The position numbers were made by a program, and so were the translations under genes. The notes under the pieces were generated by a model. The model worked only from the letters and a program-made list of their open reading frames with translations. It searched no databases and was not told the DNA's origin. This document shows, in pieces, positions 1 to 9,482 of a stretch of 64,000 nt of DNA (position 1 is its first letter; every line of letters begins with the position of its first letter). Location: NCBI RefSeq assembly GCF_900117415.1, contig NZ_FPEI01000006.1, positions 558,001 through 622,000 on the forward strand. The letters run 5' to 3'. The DNA comes from Hyphomicrobium sp. CS1BSMeth3 (GTDB lineage Bacteria; Pseudomonadota; Alphaproteobacteria; Rhizobiales; Hyphomicrobiaceae).

Positions 1-275
1 ACGATGCCGCCCGCCAGCAGGATGGTGCCCATCTTGAAGTCGATGTTCCGCCGCCGCCACTGCGCGAGCGCGCCCGAGACCGACGAGGCGACGATCTGCG
101 CCGCCTCCGTTCCGACGGCGACCGCCGAGGGCACGCCGGTGAAGATCAGGAGCGGCGTCATCAGGAAACCGCCGCCAACCCCGAACATGCCCGACAGAAA
201 GCCGACCGACGCGCCCATCCCGATGAACAGGAAGAGGTTGGCGGACATCTCGGCGATCGGCAGATAGATGTTCAT
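1..275 (-). CDS. Sulfite exporter TauE/SafE family permease (3' part outside window)
   Basis: The first 91 codons of a leftward gene are visible; the rest lies beyond the window edge. Translation from the ATG at 275 starts MNIYLPIAEM and continues with a hydrophobic segment containing FLSGMFGVGGGFLMTPLL. That glycine-rich first helix and loop is typical of the TauE/SafE (DUF81) anion permeases. The family comprises polytopic inner-membrane proteins that move sulfite, sulfoacetate or related organosulfur anions, so substrate cannot be read from this fragment. The gene is transcribed away from the PodJ-like gene, with about 280 bp between them in which I see no other gene. Confidence 0.85.
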   Translation of the reverse strand, partial: MNIYLPIAEMSANLFLFIGMGASVGFLSGMFGVGGGFLMTPLLIFTGVPSAVAVGTEAAQIVASSVSGALAQWRRRNIDFKMGTILLAGGI

Positions 276-556
276 CAGGCGGCGCCGGATCCGAGCGGGG
301 GGCAGCAGGGCTGGGCGAGGGGCACGCCAAAGACAACATCGTCGCCCAGGTGGGAGCCTGAGCTTCGTGGCGACCGGGCGCGTTCTCGGGACGAATACCG
401 GCTGCTATAAGCCCTCACTATGCCCGGCGCGTCAATGCGTTGTTGAGAGCAATTGTTCCGTTTTTCAACGGTGGTGAGGGATGGCGGAGCGCTATGCGCG
501 CCGCGGCTTCCTGCAGCCCTGATGCACCAGTCTTTTCCAGCGGCGCGCGCCCGCCT

Positions 557-3166
557 CTACTGGCGTACGGGCTGCCATGCCTGGCCGGCCACCCGCGCGT
601 CGTTGGCCTCCGGCTCGACGGCCTTGGCGCGCCACTGGATGACGAGGGCATCGGCCGCGCGCATGCTGGCGCCGTCGAGCTTGGCGCGGACCACATCGCG
701 ACGGCGCGTCGCATCCTTGTCGCCGCTGCGCGCAGCAAGCGAGTACCACTTGTAGGCCTCGAGGTTGTTGGTGGGAACACCAAGGCCGCTCTCGTAGAGA
801 ATGCCGAGATTGTACTGGCTGTCGGCGAGGCCGCGGCTCGCAGCCTCCGTGAACCATTGGACGGCTGAGGCATAGTCGGGCTTGGCGCCGGGACGGCCGG
901 CGCTCAGTACGGCAAGATTGTGCATCGCACGGAGATTGCCCTGCTCGGCGGCGCGGCCGTACCAGACGCGGGCACGGGCCGGATCAGTGGCCACGCCGAG
1001 GCCGCGCTCGTAGAGCGTGGCGAGCCGGTACTGCGCGGTCGCGAAGCCTTGCGTGGCAGCGCGCTGGTACCAGGTTGCGGCCTGGGCGAAGTCCTGCGGC
1101 ACGCCCTTCCCTTCGGCAAAGCGGGCCGCCACCTCGAACTGGGCGCGCGGATCGCCCTTGGAGGCGGCATGGCGCAGCGAGAGCGGGCCGATCATGGCCG
1201 GCGGCATCTCTACAGACCGGGACATGGTGGGGCCTTGAGGCGCGCTCGGGGCCGCCTGCGGATCAGGTGCGCCCGCGCCCTGCCCGACGGCCGCGAGCAG
1301 ATCGGCCGTCGAGGGCATCGGCGGCGGGACGTGCGCGGGCTGCTGGTCGACGCGGGTGGTGAGGCTCGCGGGCTGAACTTGCCCACCGGTGCCGGTATCG
1401 TCCGCATTGGCGGCGTCACCGCGCTCGATGGACGGGCCGGTGCTGGTGGCCCCCGAAAGGCTGCCCTGCTGCTTTTCCACGGTGGCCTGTGCCGGTGGGC
1501 TTACGGGAGCTGGATCGGCGCCGCGCATGGCGCCGAGGCCGAAGCTCGGCACGAGCCCGCGCAGGCTCGACCCCGCGACGAGCCAGAAGCCGGCCAGCAG
1601 GAATACGGCGAAGCTCGTTGCGATCAGGATGCCGGAACGCGACACGGTCCGCGCGGCAGGCGCGCGGGGCGTGGGGGGCGCCTCGTTCGAGACCTTCTCG
1701 GCCGCGCGCCGCGCCATGGCGATCAGCGCCTGACGATCGAGATCGCCGCTCATGGGCGGCTTCGCCGGGGGAACGCCCTGGGGCTCGGCGCGGACGCTTG
1801 CCGCAGCCGGCAGCGGTGGATCGAGCTCGACAGCCAGCGGGCGAACAGTCGGCCTGTCGACAGCGGCCTGTACCGGCCGCTCCGTCGCCTCGGGGATGGC
1901 GGCGCGCGCAGTTTCCGGCGTCCGCACGGCGAAGACCTGGGGCTCTTGCGGCTCGGCTGGATGGGCCACGCTCGCCTGCATGAGGGCTTCGTGATTGGTG
2001 ATCTGAGCGGCCTCGATGGCTTCGACGCGATCGATCAGATGCTGCATGGCCTGCTGCATCGTATCGAGGGCTTCGGCCGTCAGCGCGTCGCCCTGGCGCT
2101 GTTCGCCGATGAAGGCATCGAGCATCCCGGTCAGCTCGACGAGGCGCGGATCGCTGACCATGCCCTCGATTGTCGGCGAGGCTGGCATTTCACTGCGGAT
2201 CGAGGCCGCAACGCGCTCGGCGGCCGATGCCGCGATCGCCGTCAGCTTCTCCTCTGTCGGCGCGAGCGCGCTGACGAGGCGCGTCACCTGCTCGTCCGAG
2301 AGGCTTTCGCGGAGATCATTGAGCCGGGTCTCGATCGCATCGAGGCGACCGAGCTGGCCCGTGGCGCGATCGAGTTGCGCGAAGAGATCGGTGATCTGGC
2401 GTTCGACGGTCTTCAGGGCCTCGGGATCGGAACCGGGCCGGCTGGTGATCGCATCGAGCGCGCGATCGAAGCGCTGCTCGAGCTGGTCGAAGCGCGCGCC
2501 GATGCTCAAGAGGGCGTTGTGCGGGTCGTGGGCGGCGAGCGACTGCTCGACGCGCTCGGCGATATTGGCGAAGCGTGCTTCGAGCCACGAGGGCTCGATG
2601 GTGCCCGCGGCTGGCGCTGCGGGCGTCTCTGCGGGCTTTGCGTGCGCGGCCGGCGGCGGCGTCAGAACCTGCTCGCCGGATTCGCCGAAGTCATAACGCG
2701 GCTGGGCTGACGGCGTCGCGGCGAACTCCGGTCCGCCGAAGTCATCGAGCGGGCCGCGCGAGGCTGGAGAGGCATCGTCCTCGCCGCGGTGTGCGCTCAT
2801 GATGGCGCGGCGGACCTCGGAGCGCACGGTCTCGGGGAGCGCGCCGTCCGTCTCGTCAACGGGACGCGTTGCGCGGTAACGAACGGGCTCGGCGTCGCTC
2901 AGGCGCTCGGCAAAGGAGGACATCGCCGCTTCGATGCGGTCGATCGCAGCGCCATATTCGTGCGGAAGAGCGGGCTTTGCGGCGCTCGCGCGGTCGCCGA
3001 GCGCCGCGGCACGCCCATGCATGTCGTGCAGGGTCTCGGTGTGGCGCGCGCTCGCGCCCACGATCTCTTGGGCGAGGTTGTCCAGGAGGGACTTGAGGTC
3101 GGCCGCAGGTCCGTCGGCAGCGCTGTCGTGTGCGCCGGACTTTGCGATCTCATCGTGGCCTGCCAT
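557..3166 (-). CDS. PodJ-like polar localisation protein with coiled coil, one TM helix and Sel1 repeats
   Basis: An 869-residue protein. Residues 1-400 are rich in Ala, Glu, Asp and Arg with heptad-like helical stretches. A proline-rich linker follows, then one transmembrane helix near residues 511-534. The C-terminal region (about 665-815) holds Sel1-type TPR repeats of the form A..G....Q..LA..YE.G.GV. This order (cytoplasmic coiled coil, single TM, periplasmic Sel1) is that of the alphaproteobacterial polarity factor PodJ. The C-terminal peptidoglycan-binding domain of long PodJ forms is absent. I chose the ATG at 3166, which has AGGGG about 8 nt upstream, over a TTG two codons earlier. 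It probably recruits cell-cycle or envelope proteins at a pole, but that role is inferred from architecture only. Confidence 0.7.
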   Translation of the reverse strand: MAGHDEIAKSGAHDSAADGPAADLKSLLDNLAQEIVGASARHTETLHDMHGRAAALGDRASAAKPALPHEYGAAIDRIEAAMSSFAERLSDAEPVRYRATRPVDETDGALPETVRSEVRRAIMSAHRGEDDASPASRGPLDDFGGPEFAATPSAQPRYDFGESGEQVLTPPPAAHAKPAETPAAPAAGTIEPSWLEARFANIAERVEQSLAAHDPHNALLSIGARFDQLEQRFDRALDAITSRPGSDPEALKTVERQITDLFAQLDRATGQLGRLDAIETRLNDLRESLSDEQVTRLVSALAPTEEKLTAIAASAAERVAASIRSEMPASPTIEGMVSDPRLVELTGMLDAFIGEQRQGDALTAEALDTMQQAMQHLIDRVEAIEAAQITNHEALMQASVAHPAEPQEPQVFAVRTPETARAAIPEATERPVQAAVDRPTVRPLAVELDPPLPAAASVRAEPQGVPPAKPPMSGDLDRQALIAMARRAAEKVSNEAPPTPRAPAARTVSRSGILIATSFAVFLLAGFWLVAGSSLRGLVPSFGLGAMRGADPAPVSPPAQATVEKQQGSLSGATSTGPSIERGDAANADDTGTGGQVQPASLTTRVDQQPAHVPPPMPSTADLLAAVGQGAGAPDPQAAPSAPQGPTMSRSVEMPPAMIGPLSLRHAASKGDPRAQFEVAARFAEGKGVPQDFAQAATWYQRAATQGFATAQYRLATLYERGLGVATDPARARVWYGRAAEQGNLRAMHNLAVLSAGRPGAKPDYASAVQWFTEAASRGLADSQYNLGILYESGLGVPTNNLEAYKWYSLAARSGDKDATRRRDVVRAKLDGASMRAADALVIQWRAKAVEPEANDARVAGQAWQPVRQ

Positions 3167-3239
3167 TTCCAATCCCCTAGCCGCGTGGGCGTCAACAGCA
3201 CCTTCCTGTCGCGCGATCTCCCACAGTGGGATTGGGGAC

Positions 3240-3267
3240 GAAGCCGGACAGCAATTTGTCCGGCTTC
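3240..3267. terminator. Hairpin downstream of gcvPB
   Basis: An 11-bp perfect stem (GAAGCCGGACA pairing with TGTCCGGCTTC) encloses a 6-nt loop. It lies in the 318-bp gap between the PodJ-like start and the gcvPB stop, about 220 nt beyond gcvPB. No T-run follows on either strand, so it may stabilise the 3' end of the gcv mRNA or act in Rho-dependent ending rather than as a classical intrinsic terminator. The rest of the gap shows no gene. Confidence 0.4.
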
Positions 3268-3484
3268 ACGAGCGTCGGCAGTGATGCACTTTCGAGCCCC
3301 GACGCGGGACGAATCCATGGAGCAGCAATAACGACGCTCGCAAGGCACCGTAAACTTTTGGTTAAGCTCACGCGGAAAGAAGAACGGCCGCACCCCGCCG
3401 GGCAGAGCGGAGCACGACCGAACATCAATCTAAGCGGTGAACCTTGCGCGAGACGAGTCTCTCTCCCCGCAATCCTGGGGAGAT

Positions 3485-5065
3485 CTATTCCGCTGCGGCT
3501 TTGGCCGCGGCCGGGCGCCACCTCAGACGCGGCTCGCGGGCCGCCTTGGTCTCGTCGAGGCGGCGGCGGGGGCTGAGCATCGGGGCCTCCTTGAAGCGGC
3601 TCTTGTCGTTGCCGTGCCTGGCCTCGTTGGCGAGGAAGCGCAGCGTACCGATGAACTGATCGAGGCTCTGCTTCGATTCCGATTCCGTCGGCTCGATCAG
3701 CATGGCGCCATGCACGACCAGCGGGAAGTACATGGTCATGGGGTGGTAGCCCTCGTCGATCATCGCCTTGGCGAAGTCGAGCGTGGTGACGCCCGTATCC
3801 TTGAGCCAGGTATCGTCGAAGAGGACCTCGTGCATGCAGGGCCGGTCGCCGGTCGGGCCGCCGAAGGGCTGGCTCATGACGTCCTTGAGACTCGCGCGGA
3901 TGTAGTTCGCGGAAAGCACCGCATCCTCCGAGGCCTGCCGCATGCCGTCCGAGCCATGCGAAAGCATGTAGGTCAACGCGCGCACGTACATGCCCATCTG
4001 GCCGTGGAAGGCCGTCAGGCGGCCGAAGGGCGCGGCATCACCCGCCTCGCTCGCATCCTCGACGAGCGTGAGCTTGTCGCCGTCCTTGCGGATGAAGGGA
4101 AGGGGCGCGTAGGGCGCGAGCGCTGCCGAGAGCACGACCGGGCCGGCGCCGGGGCCGCCGCCGCCGTGGGGTGTCGAGAAGGTCTTGTGCAGGTTGATGT
4201 GCATGGCATCGACGCCGAGATCGCCGGGCCGCACCTTGCCGACGATCGCGTTGAAGTTGGCGCCGTCGCAGTAGAAGTAGGCGCCGGCCTCGTGCACCAC
4301 CTTGGCGATCTCGACGATCTCGCGCTCGAAGAGCCCGCACGTATTGGGGTTGGTCAGCATGATCGCGGCGACATCCGGCCCGAGGGCGGCCTTGACGGCT
4401 TCCGCCGAGACGGTGCCATCCGCCATGGCCGGAATGGATTTCACGCGATAGCCCATGAAGGCTGCCGTCGCGGGGTTCGTGCCGTGGGCGCTGTCGGGCA
4501 CGAGCACGACATCGCGCTTCGAGCCCTTCGCCTCATGCGCCGCCTTGATGGCGAGCATCCCGCACAGCTCGCCGTGCGCGCCCGCCTTGGGCGAGAGCGC
4601 GACAGCCGGCATCCCCGTCAGCTCCATGAGATAGCGCGCCAGCGTCTCCATGAGCTGGATGGCGCCCTGCACGGTGCTCTGCGGCTGCAAAGGATGGATG
4701 TCGCCGATGCCGGGAAGCCGGGCCATTTTCTCGTTGAGGCGCGGGTTGTGCTTCATCGTGCACGAGCCGAGCGGATACAACCCGCTGTCGATCGCGTAGT
4801 TCTTGCGCGAGAGGCGCACGTAGTGGCGCATGGTCTCTGGCTCGGTGAGGCCGGGCAGGCCGATCTCCGCCGAGCGCTCGAGCCCGCCGAGACGTGATTT
4901 GGCTTTTGGCGCTGCCGGCAGATCGACGCCGGTGCGGCCCGTGTCGCCGATCTCGAAGATCAGCGGCTCTTCATGATCGAGGCCGCGATTGCCCGTGAAT
5001 GTCTGGATCTCGGCGATAGTGGCAGTGCCCGGCGCGGTCGGCCGGCCTTGTGTGTTCATGGCCAT
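3485..5065 (-). CDS. gcvPB: Glycine dehydrogenase (decarboxylating) subunit 2, P-protein C-terminal half
   Basis: A 526-residue PLP enzyme subunit. With GcvPA it forms the heterotetrameric P-protein that decarboxylates glycine and loads the aminomethyl group onto lipoylated GcvH. The PLP lysine motif NLHKTFSTPHGGGGPG lies near residue 290, with GSCTMKHNPR further upstream, both hallmarks of this half. The ATG at 5065 shares one base with the gcvPA stop codon and has AGGAGG seven bases upstream; a GTG just before it is less likely. It is the last gene of the leftward glycine cleavage operon. The split form (two genes instead of one ~950-residue GcvP) is found in some alphaproteobacterial lineages. 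Confidence 0.96.
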   Translation of the reverse strand: MAMNTQGRPTAPGTATIAEIQTFTGNRGLDHEEPLIFEIGDTGRTGVDLPAAPKAKSRLGGLERSAEIGLPGLTEPETMRHYVRLSRKNYAIDSGLYPLGSCTMKHNPRLNEKMARLPGIGDIHPLQPQSTVQGAIQLMETLARYLMELTGMPAVALSPKAGAHGELCGMLAIKAAHEAKGSKRDVVLVPDSAHGTNPATAAFMGYRVKSIPAMADGTVSAEAVKAALGPDVAAIMLTNPNTCGLFEREIVEIAKVVHEAGAYFYCDGANFNAIVGKVRPGDLGVDAMHINLHKTFSTPHGGGGPGAGPVVLSAALAPYAPLPFIRKDGDKLTLVEDASEAGDAAPFGRLTAFHGQMGMYVRALTYMLSHGSDGMRQASEDAVLSANYIRASLKDVMSQPFGGPTGDRPCMHEVLFDDTWLKDTGVTTLDFAKAMIDEGYHPMTMYFPLVVHGAMLIEPTESESKQSLDQFIGTLRFLANEARHGNDKSRFKEAPMLSPRRRLDETKAAREPRLRWRPAAAKAAAE

Positions 5066-6408
5066 CACAGGACCTCCTTCAGCGCCGCGGCAAAGGCCGC
5101 GCGGTCATCATCGGTGTTGATCTCGGTGGATGCGACGAGGATCAGATCGGCAAGCTCCGGGTGATCCGGCTCGAGGCGCGAGACCGGTACGCCGCCGAGA
5201 ATGTGGCGCTCGGCGAGCTTCTCGATTACGTCGGCAGCCTTGCCCGGCAGCCGAACCGTGAACTCGTTGAAGAACGTGTCGTTGAGCACGCTCACGCCCT
5301 TCACCTTGCCGAGGCGCTCGGCGAGATCGCAGGCATTGGCGTGGTTGAGTGCCGCGAGCTTTCTGAGCCCCGCTTCACCCAGCAGTGTCATGTGAATGGT
5401 GAAGGCGAGCGCGCAGAGGCCCGAGTTCGTGCAGATGTTGCTCGTCGCCTTCTCGCGGCGAATGTGCTGCTCGCGCGTCGAGAGCGTCAGCACATAACCG
5501 CGCTTGCCCTCGGCATCGACGGTCTCGCCCGCGAGGCGGCCTGGCATCTGGCGCACGAACTTCTCGCGTGTTGCAAAGAGCCCGACATACGGTCCGCCGA
5601 AGTTCAGGCCATTGCCGATGGACTGGCCCTCGCACACGACGATGTCGGCGCCCATGTCGCCGGGTGACTTCAGCGCGCCAAGTGCCACGACCTCCGTGAC
5701 GACGACGACGAGCAGCGCGCCTTTGGCGTGCGCGGCGTCGGCAATCGGCTTCAGATCGCGGATGCTGCCGTAGACGCTTGGATACTGCACGACGACGCAG
5801 CTCGTCTCGCCGTCGATGGCGGCGGCTGCATCCTCCTTGCCCTGGGGATCAGGTGGCAGCTCAGCGACGGCCGTATCGCCCCACTTCGCGAGCGTCTCCG
5901 TCACTGCGCGATAGTGCGGATGGAGCCCGCCCGAGAGCACGGCTTTCTTCCGCCGCGTGATGCGATGCGCCATGAGCACGGCTTCGCCGCACGCCGTCGA
6001 GCCGTCGTACATGGAGGCATTGGCCACATCCATGCCCGTCAGCAGCGCCACCTGCGACTGGAACTCGAAGAGATACTGCAGCGTGCCCTGCGTGATCTCG
6101 GGCTGATAGGGCGTGTAGCTCGTCAGGAACTCCGAGCGCTGGATGAGATGATCGACGCTCGCCGGCACATGATGGCGGTAGGCGCCGGCACCGACGAAGA
6201 AGGGCACCGAGCCCGCCGATACATTGCGTGCGGAGAGGCGGCCGATCTCGCGTTCGACGGCGATCTCGCTCTGGGTCTTCGCGAGAGGCGGCAGCGACTT
6301 CAGCAGTTTGGCGTTCGGCACATCGGCGAACAGGTCGTCGATCGCCTTGACGCCGATCTTCGCGAGCATGTCCGCCCGGTCGGCATCATCGAGAGGAAGA
6401 TAGCGCAT
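5065..6408 (-). CDS. gcvPA: Glycine dehydrogenase (decarboxylating) subunit 1, P-protein N-terminal half
   Basis: A 447-residue subunit typical in length for GcvPA. It begins [20 protein letters not shown] and carries the family segments [21 protein letters not shown] and [13 protein letters not shown]. It partners with GcvPB to build the PLP-dependent glycine decarboxylase of the cleavage system, feeding one-carbon units to tetrahydrofolate. The stop codon overlaps the gcvPB start by one base, implying translational coupling and equal stoichiometry. It follows the osmC gene by a 27-bp gap and shares the glycine riboswitch control at the head of the operon. Confidence 0.96.
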   Translation of the reverse strand: MRYLPLDDADRADMLAKIGVKAIDDLFADVPNAKLLKSLPPLAKTQSEIAVEREIGRLSARNVSAGSVPFFVGAGAYRHHVPASVDHLIQRSEFLTSYTPYQPEITQGTLQYLFEFQSQVALLTGMDVANASMYDGSTACGEAVLMAHRITRRKKAVLSGGLHPHYRAVTETLAKWGDTAVAELPPDPQGKEDAAAAIDGETSCVVVQYPSVYGSIRDLKPIADAAHAKGALLVVVVTEVVALGALKSPGDMGADIVVCEGQSIGNGLNFGGPYVGLFATREKFVRQMPGRLAGETVDAEGKRGYVLTLSTREQHIRREKATSNICTNSGLCALAFTIHMTLLGEAGLRKLAALNHANACDLAERLGKVKGVSVLNDTFFNEFTVRLPGKAADVIEKLAERHILGGVPVSRLEPDHPELADLILVASTEINTDDDRAAFAAALKEVL

Positions 6409-6435
6409 GGTCGGACTCTTCGTTGGAGGAAGCTC

Positions 6436-6915
6436 TCAGTGATGATCGGCCATCCCGGCGATCGTGACCGTCGCGCGGATGGAGTTGGCGATGTAGCACT
6501 CGGCGTGCGCGCGCGTGTGGAGCGCGGCGATATCGGCGTCGGTTGGCTGCTTGTCGCCGGACCAGACGATCTTCGGATCGAGCGTGATCGCCGAGATGTA
6601 GAGCTTGCCAGCCTCGTTCGGCGTCATCACGCCGAGGGCATTGTCGGTATAGCTGTCGACGACGAAGCCCTGCCGCCCCGCGAACGCGAGAAAGAACAAC
6701 ATGTGGCAGGACGAGCAGGCGGCGACGAGCGCCTCCTCGGGATCGACCGCATCCGCGCGCGACATGGGCGGCTTGACGGAGGCCGGCGCAGGCGATGCCG
6801 GCACGACGATGCCCTCATCGAAGCGCCACTCGTGCGCGCGGCTGTACTTGTTGTCCGTGAAGACAGCGCCGACAGGGCGCTGCCAGTGGATGGTCGCCTG
6901 ATAGGTGTGCGACAT
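6436..6915 (-). CDS. OsmC/Ohr family peroxiredoxin-like protein inside the gcv operon
   Basis: A 159-residue OsmC-fold protein. The first catalytic cysteine is in ACSSCHMLFF and the second in AHAECYIANS, matching the two-cysteine redox centre of OsmC/Ohr proteins that reduce organic hydroperoxides with thiols. The ATG at 6915 gives the expected N-terminus MSHTYQATI; longer upstream reading has no family similarity. The gene sits between gcvH (8 bp away) and gcvPA, in the same direction, so it should be co-transcribed under the glycine riboswitch. Its link to glycine metabolism is unclear; protection of lipoyl or thiol groups during glycine oxidation is only a guess. Confidence 0.88.
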   Translation of the reverse strand: MSHTYQATIHWQRPVGAVFTDNKYSRAHEWRFDEGIVVPASPAPASVKPPMSRADAVDPEEALVAACSSCHMLFFLAFAGRQGFVVDSYTDNALGVMTPNEAGKLYISAITLDPKIVWSGDKQPTDADIAALHTRAHAECYIANSIRATVTIAGMADHH

Positions 6916-6923
6916 GGTGGGCC

Positions 6924-7298
6924 TCAGCCGTTCTTGGCAAAATCGTCGTAGGCGGCGCGGTCCATGAGCGCATCGAGCTCGGCGGGCTTCGCGAGACGGA
7001 CCTTGAAGAACCACGCCTTGCCCTCGGCATCCTCGTTGACGAGGCCCGGCGTCGCGGCAAGATCGCCGTTGGCCTCGATCACTTCGCCCGTGACCGGCGA
7101 ATAGACGTCGCTTGCCGCCTTCACGCTCTCGACGACGGCGACGGCTTCCTCGGCCGAGACCTTGCGTCCGACCTCGGGGACCTCGACGAACACGACGTCG
7201 CCGAGCTGGTCCTGCGCGTGCACGGTGATGCCGATGGTCGCGATATCTCCTTCAACGCGGATCCACTCGTGGTCCTTGCTGAACTTCTCGATGGCCAT
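6924..7298 (-). CDS. gcvH: Glycine cleavage system H protein
   Basis: A 124-residue lipoyl carrier. The lipoylation lysine is Lys60 in [13 protein letters not shown], in the usual hairpin position. The N-terminus [12 protein letters not shown] is typical of GcvH. It shuttles the aminomethyl intermediate from P-protein to T-protein and electrons to L-protein. It lies 34 bp after gcvT and 8 bp before the osmC gene. The downstream gcvPA and gcvPB complete the operon; the L-protein (lpd) is not here and is presumably encoded with a 2-oxoacid dehydrogenase elsewhere. Confidence 0.96.
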   Translation of the reverse strand: MAIEKFSKDHEWIRVEGDIATIGITVHAQDQLGDVVFVEVPEVGRKVSAEEAVAVVESVKAASDVYSPVTGEVIEANGDLAATPGLVNEDAEGKAWFFKVRLAKPAELDALMDRAAYDDFAKNG

Positions 7299-7332
7299 GA
7301 AGCGCTCCTGATTGTGGATGTCTGTTGACGGG

Positions 7333-8475
7333 TCAGCGCACGTAGCGGTGCGGCGTGAAGGGCATGTTCGCGATGGTTGCGGGAAGCGGCTTGCCGCGCA
7401 CCATGAGCTGGATCTTCGTGCCGAGCTCGGCGTGCGCGCTTTCGACGTAGCCCATGGCAACCGGGCCGTTCACCGAGGGGCCGAAGCCGCCGGAGGTGAT
7501 CGTGCCAATGGGCTTGCCGCTCATGTCCTGGATCTCGGTGCCCTCGCGCGCGGGCGCACGCCCCTCGGGCTTGACGCCGACGCGGCGGCGCTTGGGTCCG
7601 TTCGCCAGCTCGGCCTTGATGCGATCGGCACCGGGGAAGCCGCCTTCATCGCGGCGGCGCTTCTGGATGGACCACTGCAGGCGCGCCTCGATGGGCGAGG
7701 TCGTCTTGTCGATGTCATGGCCATAGAGGCAGAGGCCCGCCTCGAGACGGAGCGAATCGCGCGCGCCGAGGCCGATGGCTTCCACGTCGGGCGTTGCAGT
7801 CAGCAGGTTCCAGACCTTGGCGACATGCGCGTTCGGCACGGCGATCTCGTAGCCGTCCTCGCCCGTGTAGCCCGAGCGCGTGAGATGCACAGGCTGGCCG
7901 TCGAGCGTCGCGAAGCGGCCGCTCATGAAGCTCATGCTCTCGATGTCCGGAATGAGCTTGGAGAGCACGGCCACAGCACGCGGGCCCTGCAGGGCGATCA
8001 GCGCGTGGGCGTCGTCCACGTCGAGGCGGACGCCTGCTGGGAGATGTTTCGCGATATGGGCGTAGTCGGCGTCCTTGCAGCCGGCGTTGACGACGAGCAG
8101 CAGCGTGCCGTCGCTCTGGTTGCCTTCCGGGCGCGTGATCATGAGATCGTCGAGAATGCCCCCGTCAGCCGCGAGGAGCTGCGAATAGCGCTGCTGGCCG
8201 GGCTTGAGATTGAGGATGTCGGCCGGGACGAGGGCCTCGAGTGCGCCAGCCGTCGTTGCATGGTCCGGCCCGTGCAGCCAGCAGATGCCCATGTGGCTCA
8301 CGTCGAAGAGCCCGGCCTTCTCGCGCGTCCAGAGGTGCTCCTTGAGCACGCCGAGCGGATACTGCACGGGCATGTCGTAGCCCGCGAACGGCACCATCTT
8401 GGCGCCCGCGGCGACGTGCAGATCATAGAGGGGAGTTCGCCGGAGCGGCGCGCTGGCAGTCGGATCGGCGCTCAT
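7333..8475 (-). CDS. gcvT: Glycine cleavage system aminomethyltransferase (T protein)
   Basis: A 380-residue T-protein. It starts [20 protein letters not shown] and contains [15 protein letters not shown], the conserved folate-fold segment, and [11 protein letters not shown] in the middle domain. It transfers the methylene group from lipoyl-GcvH to tetrahydrofolate and releases ammonia. It is the first gene of the operon; a tandem glycine riboswitch occupies the leader immediately upstream. Order gcvT-gcvH-osmC-gcvPA-gcvPB, with short gaps, suggests one transcript induced by glycine. Confidence 0.96.
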   Translation of the reverse strand: MSADPTASAPLRRTPLYDLHVAAGAKMVPFAGYDMPVQYPLGVLKEHLWTREKAGLFDVSHMGICWLHGPDHATTAGALEALVPADILNLKPGQQRYSQLLAADGGILDDLMITRPEGNQSDGTLLLVVNAGCKDADYAHIAKHLPAGVRLDVDDAHALIALQGPRAVAVLSKLIPDIESMSFMSGRFATLDGQPVHLTRSGYTGEDGYEIAVPNAHVAKVWNLLTATPDVEAIGLGARDSLRLEAGLCLYGHDIDKTTSPIEARLQWSIQKRRRDEGGFPGADRIKAELANGPKRRRVGVKPEGRAPAREGTEIQDMSGKPIGTITSGGFGPSVNGPVAMGYVESAHAELGTKIQLMVRGKPLPATIANMPFTPHRYVR

Positions 8476-8534
8476 CGTAACGAGGTTCCACGCGGCTCTG
8501 AGCCCGCGCGACCATTCGCGCGTGCCGGAGCCCC

Positions 8535-8737
8535 CTCTGTCACGGAACCTGAGAGATTCCGGTCACCTGCCCTTTCAGGCGAGCGACCTTACCCCTTCGG
8601 TGAGCCGGCCTTGCCACCGGCTGCTTTCCAGAGCGCCATCAATCTGCGGTCCTTTTGCCTGAGAGGTTCCGGGGCGGTTGCTCCTTCGGCGCCTGCGCGC
8701 AAGCCCGCAAGGGCCTGCGTGCCGGTCTCTTCCGCAG
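8535..8737 (-). promoter_or_regulatory. Tandem glycine riboswitch (two aptamers) upstream of gcvT
   Basis: Read leftward, the gcvT leader holds two consecutive glycine aptamers. Aptamer 1 (8644-8737) opens with CTGCGGAAGAGACCGG, has GCGCCGAAGGAGCAACC in the core and ends with ACCTCTCAGGCAAAAGGAC; its CTGCGG/CCGCAG ends pair as P1. Aptamer 2 (8535-8633) has CTCTGGAAAGC, CACCGAAGGGGTAAGG and AATCTCTCAGGTTCCG, closed by CTCTG/CAGAG. The GAAGAGACC..., CGAAGG and CTCTCAGG core elements are diagnostic of the class. The gcvT start is about 60 nt further on. Glycine binding probably turns expression on, as in other gcv leaders; no obvious terminator is seen, so translational control is possible. Confidence 0.95.
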
Positions 8738-8816
8738 ATGTCGACTGGCGGTGCGAGAATAGGCAGCCTGCCGCACCTGTCAATCGGCGGCTGTCATAGG
8801 GTGCGGGGATAAGATC

Positions 8817-9482
8817 TCAGCCGGCGCCCGGCGCCGTCTGCTCGAAACCGACGAAGACGTCGATCTCGCCCGGGCGCGATCCTTCGGGAATGTCGAACGT
8901 GACCGTGCGTACCTGCGAGAAGTACGCAATCGGATTGTCGAGCGTGACGCTCGCCTCCACGCTCGTGCGGTCGCCGCCGATGGCCGCGCGCTTCGGGTCG
9001 CGCACGGATACCTGGACCGGCAGCGCGATCACACCGGGGCGGCCGCGCGGGCCCAGCAGAATGCGTCCCGAGAAGCCGTACTTCACGGTTACGCGCGTGC
9101 CCTCGATGCTGCACTCGCGGGCCGTGCGCGTGATCTCGCCGCGATGCATGACGCCGAGGCTGTCGCCGGCGCGTCCGGGCTCGTAGATGGTCACGTGATG
9201 GTCGCGCGATGCGATCTGGAAACGTGGGCAGCCATGGGCGACACCGGCGCCGCCACCACCGGCCCCGTCCGCCTTGGCGGAGGAGAGCATGCTTTCTTCC
9301 GTGATGCGCCCAGGCGAGCCTGTCGAGCCCGTGCCGCCGAACATGCCGCCGCCCATACCGGACGTCAGCGTGGACATGCCGCAGCCGGAAAGCAGCAGGG
9401 CAAGAGCCGAAGCCCCGAACAGGCATATGCCGACTCGGCGCGGCGAATGCCGCCGCAGGGGCGCGCGGTCTCTGCTCGGCAT
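8817..9482 (-). CDS. Putative outer-membrane lipoprotein of unknown function
   Basis: A basic N-terminus, a hydrophobic stretch and the lipobox LLLSGC define a lipoprotein signal; the mature part begins CGMSTLTSGMGGG. The rest (about 190 residues) is a beta-rich soluble domain with two cysteines (GCPRF, ARECS) that might form a disulfide. I recognise no named family. The ATG at 9482 places the lipobox at about residue 34; an in-frame ATG pair at 9503-9506 upstream is possible. It is transcribed leftward, divergent from ispH, and its stop lies just before the riboswitch region of the gcv operon. Confidence 0.7.
   Translation of the reverse strand: MPSRDRAPLRRHSPRRVGICLFGASALALLLSGCGMSTLTSGMGGGMFGGTGSTGSPGRITEESMLSSAKADGAGGGGAGVAHGCPRFQIASRDHHVTIYEPGRAGDSLGVMHRGEITRTARECSIEGTRVTVKYGFSGRILLGPRGRPGVIALPVQVSVRDPKRAAIGGDRTSVEASVTLDNPIAYFSQVRTVTFDIPEGSRPGEIDVFVGFEQTAPGAG

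Noticed and set aside
920-2710. A long plus-strand frame opposite the PodJ-like gene
   Set aside because: It is the mirror of a GC-rich coding region. It has no family similarity and Arg/Gly/Ala-rich wording typical of shadow frames. The minus-strand reading has a signal, TM helix and Sel1 repeats.
3437-4897. A long plus-strand frame opposite gcvPB
   Set aside because: Antisense shadow of gcvPB, which has intact catalytic motifs. The plus frame is His/Arg-rich without family features.
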